From positions 1 to 36,549 of the forward strand of contig JANJTQ010000022.1 in the NCBI GenBank assembly GCA_024711005.1: 36,549 bases of DNA, read 5' to 3'. This stretch comes from Opitutaceae bacterium. GTDB taxonomy: Bacteria > Verrucomicrobiota > Verrucomicrobiia > Opitutales > Opitutaceae. The notes under the pieces were generated by a model. It searched no databases and was not told the DNA's origin. It saw only the letters and a program-made list of their open reading frames with translations. Below, in pieces: positions 1 to 7,823 of the stretch (position 1 is the stretch's first letter; the number at the start of each line of letters is the position of its first letter). A program made the translations under genes and the position numbers.

Positions 1-95
1 GTCTCCATCAGCACGCGAAGCGGTTGGTTGCCCGCGGGTAAATGGGCCTGCATGGAACGAACTTGGGCGGCGGCGCGCGGACTGAGCGTAATCAT
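1..95 (-). CDS. HesB/IscA-type iron-sulfur assembly protein (partial, N-terminus only)
   Basis: Reading the minus strand from position 95 gives an open frame that leaves the window at position 1, so only about 31 residues are visible. It begins [15 protein letters not shown] and continues to LRVLME. That matches the start of A-type iron-sulfur carriers (IscA, ErpA, HesB), which open with 'MITLT..A...V' and soon reach 'LRV.V..GGCSG'. The family delivers Fe-S clusters to apoproteins in the cytoplasm through three C-terminal cysteines. Those cysteines lie outside the window, so the assignment rests on the N-terminal pattern alone. It is divergent from the kinase gene at 206, with about 110 bp between them. 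No purine-rich ribosome binding site precedes the ATG. Confidence 0.6.
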   Translation of the reverse strand, partial: MITLSPRAAAQVRSMQAHLPAGNQPLRVLME

Positions 96-205
96 CGCGG
101 CAAGCTACCGGGGCGGTCTCTTCTGTCAATGCGTGTAGCAATTCCCGTGCTAGCTACAATTTCCCCTCTTGCCAGCGAGCCCGAATTCGCGTTCTCCTCC
201 GTCCC

Positions 206-1192
206 GTGGCGGCCCTCAAACACATCTTCAACGAACTACACTACGAGATGACCCGCACCATTGCAGAGGGCGGCATGGGCGTGGTTTACGAGGCGGTCCA
301 ACGAGGAGCCGGCGGCTTCACCAAAGTGGTCGCCGTCAAACTCATCCGCGAGGAGTACTCGACCATCTCCGAGTTCCAAAAAAACTTCATCGGAGAGGCC
401 CGCCTCGTCGCGAATTTAATTCATACCAACATCGTCCAGACCTACCACCTCGGTCAGATCGGCGGACAATATTTCATGGTGATGGAGTACGTGTCGGGCG
501 TGAACCTTGAGCAATTGCTCGAACGCCATGCCGCGCTCGACCGGCTCATGCCGGTGGACATCGCCGCGTTCATCGTTTCACGCATCGCCCGCGGTCTCAC
601 GTACGCCCACCAAAAATGCGACACCGAGGGCCGGCTCCTCGGCATCGTCCATCGAGACCTCGGGCCCAAAAACGTCATGATCGCCTACGAGGGTGACGTG
701 AAGCTGACCGACTTCGGCATAGCGAAGGCCCTGGACCTGATGTACAACGAGGAAGGCAAGGTCATCGCCGGGAAGGACGAATATCTTTCGCCGGAGCAGG
801 CGAGTTACGCCGTGACCGACGCCCGCGCCGATCTCTTCCCCCTTGGCATCGTACTCACCGAACTCCTGCTCGGTCGTAATATTTTCCGCGACGCCGACCG
901 GCTGATCTCGCGCCAGAACATCCTCACGATGCCAATCCCGCAGTTTTCCAATCTGCGTCCCGAGATTGATCCGAAGCTGGAGGCGATCATCCAAAAGGCC
1001 CTTCAGCGCGATCGCGACAAACGCTATCAAAACGCCTTCGAGATGCTCAACGACCTTGAGCTCTATCTCTACAGCGACGGCTACGGCCCCACCAACGAGA
1101 AGCTCGGCGCCTACCTCAAAACCATCATGAACGAGCCGCTGCCCACCGCGAAGGCCGCCCTGCCCCGGCTTAGCTTGCGCCCGACTTCATGA
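206..1192 (+). CDS. Cytosolic Ser/Thr protein kinase
   Basis: This is a Hanks-type protein kinase of about 328 residues with little beyond the catalytic domain and no membrane segment. Visible motifs are the glycine-rich loop [10 protein letters not shown] (residues 21-30), the ATP lysine in VAVK (K45), the helix-C glutamate in FIGEARL (about E64), the catalytic loop HRDLGPKN (149-156), DFG (169-171) and SPEQ in place of APE (195-198). The usual lysine after HRDL is glycine, a change also seen (as S or G) in some bacterial kinases, so activity is plausible but not certain. The GTG at 206 is chosen because the first beta strand ([12 protein letters not shown]) begins before the next ATG at 248. 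The stop overlaps the rpoN start by 4 bp, which implies translational coupling and a possible link to sigma-54 control. Confidence 0.88.
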   Translation: MAALKHIFNELHYEMTRTIAEGGMGVVYEAVQRGAGGFTKVVAVKLIREEYSTISEFQKNFIGEARLVANLIHTNIVQTYHLGQIGGQYFMVMEYVSGVNLEQLLERHAALDRLMPVDIAAFIVSRIARGLTYAHQKCDTEGRLLGIVHRDLGPKNVMIAYEGDVKLTDFGIAKALDLMYNEEGKVIAGKDEYLSPEQASYAVTDARADLFPLGIVLTELLLGRNIFRDADRLISRQNILTMPIPQFSNLRPEIDPKLEAIIQKALQRDRDKRYQNAFEMLNDLELYLYSDGYGPTNEKLGAYLKTIMNEPLPTAKAALPRLSLRPTS

Positions 1193-2655
1193 GCGGTCCG
1201 GGGTTCAGCCAAGATCTTCGCCAGCGTCAGAGCCAGTCACTGGTTCTCGCGCCGCAGCTTCGGCATTCCCTGAAAATTCTTCAGGTCGCCGCGCTCGATC
1301 TCCGTTCCGTCATCCAGGAGGAACTGCAAAGCAACCCGACCCTCGAAGAGTTGCCGATGGACGGCGTCAGCCTCGACAAGGAACAGCAGGACAGCGCCTC
1401 CGAAAAAAACGAAAGCGGCGAAGGCGCGGACAACCGCGAGGAGATGGATTTTTCCAAGGAGTACGACATCCTGACCAAGCTCGACGACGACTGGAAGGAC
1501 TACATGTCCCAAGCCGGCGGCGCCCAGCCCTACACCGCCGAGGACGCCGAACGCCGCCAGCATTTTTTCGACTCCCTGGTCAGCGAGACCTCCCTCCAGG
1601 AGCACCTCATGCGGCAGGCCGAACTCGCCGATCTGTCCGACAACGTACTCAAGGCCATGAGCTACCTCGTCGGCAGTCTCGACGACCGCGGGTTCCTAAC
1701 TCAGAGCGCCGCCGACGTCGCCCTGCAAACCGGCCTTCCGCTCGACTGCGTTCAAGAAGCCGTCCGCCAGCTCAAGACCTTTGAGCCCACCGGCATCGGC
1801 GCCACCAACCTGGCGGAGTGCCTCCTGCTTCAGTTGGGCAACAAAGGCCGCTTCGAGGGACTCGCGACCCGGATCATCCGGGAACATTTCGCCCTCCTCA
1901 CCCGCCGCCGCATTCCGGAAATCGCCCGCAAACTCGGCGTCCATACCGACGACGTGCAGGAGGCCATTGAGGAAATCGGCGCACTCGATCCCGCTCCCGG
2001 TCGTCGGTTCGCCGAGGACAACAACCGCGTGGTCGTTCCCGACGTGACCGTCGAAAAAGACGGCGACGAGTGGAAGATCCATCTTAACAGCGATTACATC
2101 CCCCGTCTCCGAATTTCGAATACCTACAAGGATCTCATCGCCAAGGGATCTCTCTCCAAGCAGGAGCGCGACTATCTCCGCGAACGCATTCGATCCGGCA
2201 AGTTCCTCATCAATTCCATCGACCAGCGCCAGCAGACAATAGAGCGCATCACCCGTGAAATCATCAAGGTCCAGCTCGAGTTTTTCGAGGGAGGCGTCTC
2301 GAAACTGCGCCCGCTCACCATGACGCAGATCGCCGATGTGGTCGGCGTGCACGAGACCACGGTGAGCCGCGCCATCGCCAACAAGTACATCAAGACCCCG
2401 CACGGCGTCTTCGATTTCAAATTCTTCTTCACGCCCGGCTACCAGTCCGACAACGGCGATTCCGTTTCCAACACCAGCGTGAAGGACATGATCAACGATC
2501 TGATCGCGGGGGAGGATCGCAGCCAGCCCTTGAGCGATCAGGAGATCGTCGTGAAGCTTCAGGAAAAAGGCATCAACATCGCCCGCCGCACCGTCGCGAA
2601 ATATCGCGAGGAACTCGGACTCCTCCCCAGCAACCTCCGCCGCGAATACATCTGA
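1189..2655 (+). CDS. rpoN: RNA polymerase sigma-54 factor
   Basis: This 488-residue protein is sigma-54, which directs RNA polymerase to -24/-12 promoters and needs AAA+ activators to open them. Region I is the Gln/Leu-rich N-terminus ([19 protein letters not shown]), followed by an acidic linker, the core-binding domain and a helix-turn-helix around [13 protein letters not shown]. The C-terminal RpoN box [10 protein letters not shown] (about 465-474) is a near-perfect match to the family signature that reads the -24 element. Length fits the usual 450-500. It starts within the kinase stop codon (ATGA overlap) and is followed one base later by the methyltransferase fusion gene, so the three form a tight operon. 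No bEBP activator is present in the window, so its targets are unknown. Confidence 0.97.
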   Translation: MSGPGFSQDLRQRQSQSLVLAPQLRHSLKILQVAALDLRSVIQEELQSNPTLEELPMDGVSLDKEQQDSASEKNESGEGADNREEMDFSKEYDILTKLDDDWKDYMSQAGGAQPYTAEDAERRQHFFDSLVSETSLQEHLMRQAELADLSDNVLKAMSYLVGSLDDRGFLTQSAADVALQTGLPLDCVQEAVRQLKTFEPTGIGATNLAECLLLQLGNKGRFEGLATRIIREHFALLTRRRIPEIARKLGVHTDDVQEAIEEIGALDPAPGRRFAEDNNRVVVPDVTVEKDGDEWKIHLNSDYIPRLRISNTYKDLIAKGSLSKQERDYLRERIRSGKFLINSIDQRQQTIERITREIIKVQLEFFEGGVSKLRPLTMTQIADVVGVHETTVSRAIANKYIKTPHGVFDFKFFFTPGYQSDNGDSVSNTSVKDMINDLIAGEDRSQPLSDQEIVVKLQEKGINIARRTVAKYREELGLLPSNLRREYI

Positions 2656-2656
2656 C

Positions 2657-3598
2657 GTGAACGCCTCCTGGGACACCCTCAAGCTCCTCTCCGATCCCAC
2701 GCGCCTGCGCCTCCTCGCGCTCCTGCTGCGCGAGGAACTGTCCGTCGCCGAGCTTCAGGAAATCCTCGGCATGGCCCAGTCGCGCATATCGTCGCAACTC
2801 GCCCTGCTCCGCCAGGCCGATGTTGTCATCGACCGCCGGGACGGGAAAAAAGCCTTCTATTCGCTGCGGCCTACTCTCGACGCCAAAACCCTCGCGCTCC
2901 TCCACGCGGCCTGCGACTCCGTCGGCGAACTGCCGGAACTCGCCGAGGACCGCGCCAACCTCGACCGCATCCTCAAAAAACGCCGGCACCATCAGGAGCA
3001 GTACTTCAATCTGATCGCCGGCAAGCTCGGCAAGAACTACTGCCCCGGCCGCTCCTGGGAAGCGATCGGCCACCTCGCCCTGCGTCTCACGCCTCGCATT
3101 GTCATCGCCGATCTCGGAGCGGGCGAAGGCCTCCTCTCGCAACTCCTCGCCCGTCGCGCGAGCAAGGTCTGGTGCATCGACAACTCCCCACGCATGGTCG
3201 AGGTCGGCACCGAACTCGCCGACAAAAACGGCCTCGCGAATCTCACCTACAAGCTGGGCGACATCGAGAGCGTTCCTCTTCCCGACAGATCCGTCGACCT
3301 CGCCATCCTCAGCCAGGCCCTGCACCACGCCCAGCATCCCGAGATCGCCGTCAAGGAAGCGCATCGGATTCTCAAGCCCGGCGGTCAGGTCCTCATCCTC
3401 GATCTCAAAGAGCACTCCTTTGAAAAAGCCCGCGAGCTCTACGCCGATGTGTGGCTTGGCTTCAAGGAAAGCGCCCTCCACGGCTATCTTAAAAAATCCG
3501 GCTTCCAACAGGTCGAAGTAACGACCGTCGCCCGCGAGGAAAAAGAGCCCTGGTTCGAGACCCTTCTCGCAAGCGGCGTAAAGCCCGGCCGCGGCTAA
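2657..3598 (+). CDS. ArsR-type HTH fused to SAM-dependent methyltransferase
   Basis: About 313 residues. Residues 1-75 look like an ArsR/SmtB winged helix (LKLLSDPTRLRLLALLL, then the recognition region MAQSRISSQLALL and the wing DRRDGKKAFYSL). Residues about 110-313 form a class I methyltransferase with motif I ADLGAGEG (151-158), an acidic residue after the next strand (CIDNS) and the post-I segment HHAQHPEIAVKEAHRIL typical of Methyltransf_11. Such fusions are known in many bacteria, often beside methionine/SAM-cycle genes, where they may sense SAM or its products. Here it follows rpoN by one base. The GTG start is set by that spacing. The TAA stop lies inside the left end of a 171-bp repeat (3594-3764), so the last residues may have been reset by that element. 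Substrate and DNA target are unknown. Confidence 0.85.
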   Translation: MNASWDTLKLLSDPTRLRLLALLLREELSVAELQEILGMAQSRISSQLALLRQADVVIDRRDGKKAFYSLRPTLDAKTLALLHAACDSVGELPELAEDRANLDRILKKRRHHQEQYFNLIAGKLGKNYCPGRSWEAIGHLALRLTPRIVIADLGAGEGLLSQLLARRASKVWCIDNSPRMVEVGTELADKNGLANLTYKLGDIESVPLPDRSVDLAILSQALHHAQHPEIAVKEAHRILKPGGQVLILDLKEHSFEKARELYADVWLGFKESALHGYLKKSGFQQVEVTTVAREEKEPWFETLLASGVKPGRG

Positions 3599-3764
3599 GC
3601 CGTAAAGATTCAGTCGAAGGCGGAGTAGCGGGGTAAGATGACGAGCAGATTTCGGTGGTGAATGACCAAGGAATACCCGGCGGGTATTTCGCCGGGAATG
3701 AAACACCGAAAACGGCCGTCAGATTATCTCGATACGACCCTCTCGACTGAATTTTCGGCTAAGC
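3594..3764. repeat. 171-bp structured intergenic element, copy A
   Basis: This segment is about nine-tenths identical to 30825-30995 and has the same length. Nested pairings are visible. The outer arms pair 3594-3602 with 3756-3764 (one mismatch) and ATTCAGTCGA (3608-3617) with TCGACTGAAT (3743-3752). An inner stem pairs GGTAA/TGACG (3632-3643) with CGTCA/TTATC (3717-3728) around a tandem GA/GA internal loop. A further stem pairs TTTCGGTG (3650-3657) with CACCGAAA (3704-3711). A terminal hairpin is AATACCC-GGC-GGGTATT (3672-3688). Compared with copy B the outer arm shows two compensatory base-pair changes. It lies between convergent genes, and its left end supplies the stop codon of the methyltransferase gene. 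It could be a miniature mobile repeat or a structured RNA; the function is unknown. Confidence 0.85.
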
Positions 3765-3787
3765 TGAAACCGCAACGTTCGGATCAG

Positions 3788-4783
3788 TTACACAACAGCG
3801 TGAGTCACGTCGCCTTTCCATGCCGACGTGGAAAGCACCGTTTGCTTAAATTCAGGGATGCCAAATCCGTTGCTGCACAACATTCGGTGCATCAGATTAA
3901 TCGCCTCGTGGCCCATCATCTCATAGTTCGGCCAAAACGCCGGACCCTCCGGCATCGGATGCGGACTCGCCAGAAAAACGTGAGAATGGGCATCGAGCCA
4001 CGTCTTCAATTCCCGGGAAATATAGTCCCCGTCAAAACCAAGAACGAGACCGTCAACGCGTTCCTTTTTGAGCCAGACCAACACCTCCGACTGATCGCTT
4101 GAAGTAATGGTCTTAAACGGATGCCTCAAGACCCCGTCATGAAGATGGTTCTGTAACGCCGCCGCTTGCACCAACGGATAGCCCACGCGCGCCTCATGAT
4201 CACCAAAGTTGCTGAAGCCTATTCTGCGGCAGCCCCGCTGCTGAAGGTAAGCCAACGCGGTCAGTGCATCGCGCATGTAATCACGTCCGCTCCGATGCAA
4301 ACTCGGATAACGCAACGAATCCCCGATCGCCACCCACACGTGGCGATCCCACGGCAAGTCGATCGAGTTGTAGGCATGGGAAAGCGGATAGATCAAAACT
4401 CCGCGCACCCCACGGTTGCGGGCAACTTTCTCCCATCGTCCAATCTCATCGCGATTCGTCATATCCAAACATCGATACTCGAGACGATAACCCAGATGCT
4501 CGGCACGGTGGTTTAAACTCTCCCAAAGCACGGTCAGGGACAGATGCTGTCGAAGCGGTATGTCCGCGATCACGTGCAGAGTCTCCCGATATCCCGACCC
4601 GCGACTGATGCGGGACATGCCCTCCGATACGAGCGGGTCCGGCCGATAACCACAGGCCTTCGCGTGCTCCTGCACCCGCCTGCGGGTCTCCTCGGAAATA
4701 GTTGGATTATCGGCCAGTGCCATCGAAACGCAGGCGACGGACAGACCGAGTTCGCTGGCAAGCAAGCGTTGGGTGACGGCCAT
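3788..4783 (-). CDS. LacI-family transcriptional regulator
   Basis: A 331-residue LacI/GalR repressor-type protein. The N-terminal helix-turn-helix (MAVTQRLLASELGLSVACVS, then MALADNPTISEETRRRV) and the hinge region AKACGYRPDP are typical. The rest matches a periplasmic-binding-like sensor domain (RGVRGVLIYPL, ACVSMALADN-type helix spacing, RRIGFSNFGDHEAR, VDGLVLGFDGD, NYEMMGHEAINLMHRM). Members bind a sugar or oligosaccharide and release or gain DNA binding. It is transcribed divergently from the PEP-CTERM gene at 4879, which heads a long run of plus-strand carbohydrate genes, so it probably controls that cluster and itself. A perfect palindrome (TGAACAGTTCA) sits 2 bp upstream of its start codon. 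The ligand is not known. No unusual residues were noticed. Confidence 0.92.
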   Translation of the reverse strand: MAVTQRLLASELGLSVACVSMALADNPTISEETRRRVQEHAKACGYRPDPLVSEGMSRISRGSGYRETLHVIADIPLRQHLSLTVLWESLNHRAEHLGYRLEYRCLDMTNRDEIGRWEKVARNRGVRGVLIYPLSHAYNSIDLPWDRHVWVAIGDSLRYPSLHRSGRDYMRDALTALAYLQQRGCRRIGFSNFGDHEARVGYPLVQAAALQNHLHDGVLRHPFKTITSSDQSEVLVWLKKERVDGLVLGFDGDYISRELKTWLDAHSHVFLASPHPMPEGPAFWPNYEMMGHEAINLMHRMLCSNGFGIPEFKQTVLSTSAWKGDVTHAVV

Positions 4784-4878
4784 TTGAACAGTTCAGGCTG
4801 AAACCGATTTGCCTGACGGCAAGCCCGTTTGTTTCACCTGATCGTCCATCAGAACTGAATCATCACTCCTCCCACCCC
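4784..4878. promoter_or_regulatory. Divergent control region with candidate LacI-type operators
   Basis: This 95-bp gap between the LacI gene and the PEP-CTERM gene holds three inverted repeats. They are TGAACAGTTCA (4785-4795, perfect), the near-palindrome AAACCGATTT with a central CG (4801-4810), as expected for LacI operators, and TTGCC-TGAC-GGCAA (4809-4822). The first would overlap the ribosome landing zone of the LacI gene. Assignment as operators is inference from position and symmetry. I could not define a convincing -35/-10 pair. Confidence 0.45.
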
Positions 4879-5832
4879 ATGAAAAAAGTCATTCCCCTCC
4901 TCGTTGCCCTCGGCCTCCCCGCGGCCGGCCAAGCCGGCCTGCTGGTCTATGAAGGATTCGATTACGGCGTCGCCAATGGTTCCTCCCTGAACGGCGTCGC
5001 GGTCAGCGCCACCGGTCTCGGCGGCAACTACACGGTGACCAACGCCGGCACAGGCACGGCCACGTTTGTCGAAACCGGCCTCACGTTCGGCGACCTGGTC
5101 ACCACCAGCGGCGCGGCCCGGCTCAATAGCGGAACAACCGGAAGCTCCAACGCCGTGTTGAGCGCATCCCTCAACCTGAGCGCAGCGGGAACCGGCACGA
5201 TCTACAGCAGCTACTTGGTGCAGTTCACCTCGCTCAGCACGACGTCCGCCGGAGGCGGCAACCAGGTCCGCCTCAAAAACACCGCGAATAACACCAACCT
5301 GCTTCAATCGAGCGCCAAAGTCGCATCCGCCACCTTCACACCCGGTGTCGCCTACGGCAACAACACGCCGGTGAACGCCCCCAAGCCGGCCGAAGGCGCC
5401 AACATGGTCACGGGTGAAACCTACCTCGTGGTGAATACCTTTACCAACGTCGGATCCGCCCTCTCCGCCGGATCTCCCGGTGTCGCCACGACCGCGCTCT
5501 TCGATCTCGCCTCCTACAACAACTGGGTGAGCAACGGCTCCAACGAAAGCGGCGAGTTCGGCCTCACCGCCCTCGCCCTGCGAACCGTCTCGGAATCGGT
5601 CACCAGCGGCACCTACACCTTCAACAACACCAGCAAGTCGCTTCAATTCACCACGTTCTCCGGCTCAGGCTCCGGACAAAACGCCATATTCGACGAGGTC
5701 CGGTTTGGCACCAGCCTCTCGGATGTGGTCGTGTCCACCATCCCCGAGCCCTCCACCTACGCCGGAATCGTCGGCGGCCTGACCCTGGCCGGCGCCTACC
5801 TTGCGCGTCGTCGCGACAAGTCGACACGGTAA
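4879..5832 (+). CDS. PEP-CTERM sorting domain protein
   Basis: A 317-residue exported protein. Residues 1-19 are a signal peptide (MKKVIPLLVALGLPAAGQAG). The body is rich in Ser, Thr, Gly and Asn and probably forms a beta-sandwich (opening LLVYEGFDYG, common in verrucomicrobial PEP-CTERM proteins). The C-terminus has the sorting signal IPEPSTYA (about 288-295), a hydrophobic stretch and a basic tail RRRDKSTR, the signature processed by exosortase. The protein is therefore expected at the cell surface or in extracellular polymer. It is the first plus-strand gene beyond the LacI regulator and has its own strong terminator at 5859-5891, so it may be made in large amounts independently of the enzymes downstream. 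A role in binding substrate or matrix is inference. No exosortase gene is in the window. Confidence 0.9.
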   Translation: MKKVIPLLVALGLPAAGQAGLLVYEGFDYGVANGSSLNGVAVSATGLGGNYTVTNAGTGTATFVETGLTFGDLVTTSGAARLNSGTTGSSNAVLSASLNLSAAGTGTIYSSYLVQFTSLSTTSAGGGNQVRLKNTANNTNLLQSSAKVASATFTPGVAYGNNTPVNAPKPAEGANMVTGETYLVVNTFTNVGSALSAGSPGVATTALFDLASYNNWVSNGSNESGEFGLTALALRTVSESVTSGTYTFNNTSKSLQFTTFSGSGSGQNAIFDEVRFGTSLSDVVVSTIPEPSTYAGIVGGLTLAGAYLARRRDKSTR

Positions 5833-5858
5833 ACCCCAAAACATTCCTCCCGGATTCG

Positions 5859-5891
5859 AGCCGTAGTGAAATTTTCACTACGGCTTTTTTT
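5859..5891 (+). terminator. Intrinsic terminator after the PEP-CTERM gene
   Basis: A 12-bp stem AGCCGTAGTGAA / TTCACTACGGCT with loop ATT is followed by seven T residues. It lies 27 bp after the stop codon at 5832. The core GTAGTG-N7-CACTAC recurs at 15013-15031. Confidence 0.92.
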
Positions 5892-6100
5892 GTATTCGTA
5901 ACAGGCGGTATCCGCCGAGAACCGATCGGATCAACTGTTCATCAGCCTTTAAGTTGCGGACCGCCCGGGCGGCCCCTCTGCTCGTATACGCTTTTATTTC
6001 GCACCACCCCGGGCAGTCTTCGTCCAAAACACCGGCCGGGCCCCACTCGCGAAAACATCGGCATTCGCCCGCCACTCCCTCGCACCCACCTCGCCTTGAT

Positions 6101-7606
6101 ATGATAACGTTATTCAAAAAACTGCCGGCGCTGTTGACCAGCCTCGTCCTGCTGGCCGCCCCGGCCGCGAGCAAGGCACAGGAACCGTCCGCCGACACCA
6201 AGCCCGCCGAAAACGGGGATCTCTTCAGTTTTGAAGGCACACTCAGCCTGCAGGGCATCACGCCCGACTACCATGCGACGTTCAGCATCAGCACCGCGTC
6301 GGGCGGTCGCCCGGTGATCAAAATCGATTTCCCTGTCACCAAGGGTTATCCGGGCATCAATTTTCCCACCCCGGCCCAAGGCTGGAATCTCTCCGACTTC
6401 GGCGGCGTTCAAGTCGAAGTGACCAACCCCGGAAAAACGGCGGCATCGGTCTATATGCGCATCGGTAATACCGACAGCTCGGTGCCGAGTCCGTGGAGCG
6501 TCGATGTGCTCCGTTTGCAGCCCGGCGAAACCAAAACGCTGAAGGTTCCCTTCGGAAAAGAGTTCGGTAAAAGCGCCTATCCGCTCAACCGCGCCCGCGT
6601 AACCAACATCAAGGTCTTCACCGATCCGGTGCGCACCCCCTTCGCGTTGCATGTATCGAAACTGCGCGCCTACAAGGCCGCCCAAACCGCATCGTCGGAA
6701 GCGCGGCCGGTTCCCGCCGGAGCCTCCAAACAATACATCACCCACACCACCTCCCCGACCAATCACGAGCGTCCCTACGGACAGGACTTGGTCCTCGTGA
6801 AGGACTGGACCTTCGGCAAGAACCGCCCCGACGCCACAATTCGCAACCGCGAGGATTTGGACAAGGAATTCTACTACCGTTACATCTACGACAAGGGCCG
6901 CCTCGACACACTGGCGACCTACTGGACGATTCATCGCGATTACCCCGAAGACAGCCCGAAATCGTTGCATGTGTTTGGCGACGACACCCTCACCCTCAAG
7001 GCCCGCATCCCGGCCGGCGGCGGTCTCAGAAAGGGCGGCATCGAATCGGGCATGCTGCGCGGCAAGTTCCCGGTTGTTCCCGGCATGTATGTGGAAATGC
7101 GCGCCAAACTCACCCGCGGCATCGGCGCCTGGCCCGCCTTCTGGCTCAACCCCGGCGTACAGTATCCGGACGGCACATTCTCCGAACTCCCCTGGCCGCC
7201 CGAGATCGATATCTTTGAGTTCTTCAATTGGCAGGGCCGCGAAAAGACGCGCGAGCTGTCCATGAACATCCAAACCAACAAAAAGCCCCAAAAATACGGC
7301 AACCCGTACGTCATCTTCAGCGCGACCAACAAAAACGGCGATTATGTCCCCGGTATGGATTTCTCCGAGACCTTCCACGTCTTCGCCTTGGATTGGCACG
7401 AAAACCGCCCGATTTGGCTGCTCGACGGCCATCCGATCAAGCAGGTCTACTACGAATGGAATGCCCCTCCCGCGCACATTCTGGTGACCAACCAACTCGG
7501 CATCGAATTCATCGACAAGGAAGTCATGAAACAGATGACCGCCGACGAATCCAATTGGGACTACGTCATCGACTACATCCGCGTGTGGAAGCGCCGGACC
7601 CCGTGA
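6101..7606 (+). CDS. Secreted glycoside hydrolase family 16 enzyme with N-terminal CBM-like domain
   Basis: 502 residues from the ATG at 6101, chosen over an upstream in-frame TTG because it gives a clean signal peptide (MITLFKKLPALLTSLVLLAA, cut near SKAQ). Residues about 40-195 form a beta-rich domain like the carbohydrate-binding modules of agarases (GGVQVEVTNPGKTAASVYMR). Residues about 225-500 are the GH16 catalytic domain: YVEMRAKLTRGIGAWPAFWL leads to the active-site motif EIDIFE (E368, D370, E373), the family's nucleophile and acid/base pair. GH16 enzymes cut beta-1,3 or beta-1,4 bonds in laminarin, agar, porphyran or carrageenan. The nearby GH50-type gene favours an agar-like galactan. 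It has its own terminator at 7624-7649. No ribosome binding site of the GGAGG type precedes the start. Confidence 0.9.
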   Translation: MITLFKKLPALLTSLVLLAAPAASKAQEPSADTKPAENGDLFSFEGTLSLQGITPDYHATFSISTASGGRPVIKIDFPVTKGYPGINFPTPAQGWNLSDFGGVQVEVTNPGKTAASVYMRIGNTDSSVPSPWSVDVLRLQPGETKTLKVPFGKEFGKSAYPLNRARVTNIKVFTDPVRTPFALHVSKLRAYKAAQTASSEARPVPAGASKQYITHTTSPTNHERPYGQDLVLVKDWTFGKNRPDATIRNREDLDKEFYYRYIYDKGRLDTLATYWTIHRDYPEDSPKSLHVFGDDTLTLKARIPAGGGLRKGGIESGMLRGKFPVVPGMYVEMRAKLTRGIGAWPAFWLNPGVQYPDGTFSELPWPPEIDIFEFFNWQGREKTRELSMNIQTNKKPQKYGNPYVIFSATNKNGDYVPGMDFSETFHVFALDWHENRPIWLLDGHPIKQVYYEWNAPPAHILVTNQLGIEFIDKEVMKQMTADESNWDYVIDYIRVWKRRTP

Positions 7607-7623
7607 GCGCTTGATCCAACCGG

Positions 7624-7649
7624 CGGCCACCGAAAGGTGGCCGTTTTTT
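7624..7649 (+). terminator. Intrinsic terminator after the GH16 gene
   Basis: Stem CGGCCACC / GGTGGCCG with a GAAA tetraloop, followed by six T residues, 17 bp past the GH16 stop. The rest of the gap to 7823 contains no further gene that I can support. Confidence 0.93.
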
Positions 7650-7823
7650 ATGCATCCCGACGGATTGCTTCAGGGAAAAAACCGGCCCGACAGCCGGACG
7701 AACCCCTGATCAAGTGTTTAGCACTGATGCCGTTGTTACGACCGGTCTCGCGCGCATGCTGTGCGACACAGGAAAAGCCTTCGTTCAGCCGCCTGCTGGA
7801 CCTCCGCGCTCCTTTGCGGCAAA

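Noticed and set aside
6110-7630. Minus-strand open frame of 506 codons opposite the GH16 gene
   Set aside because: No family features; runs through the GH16 terminator; shadow.
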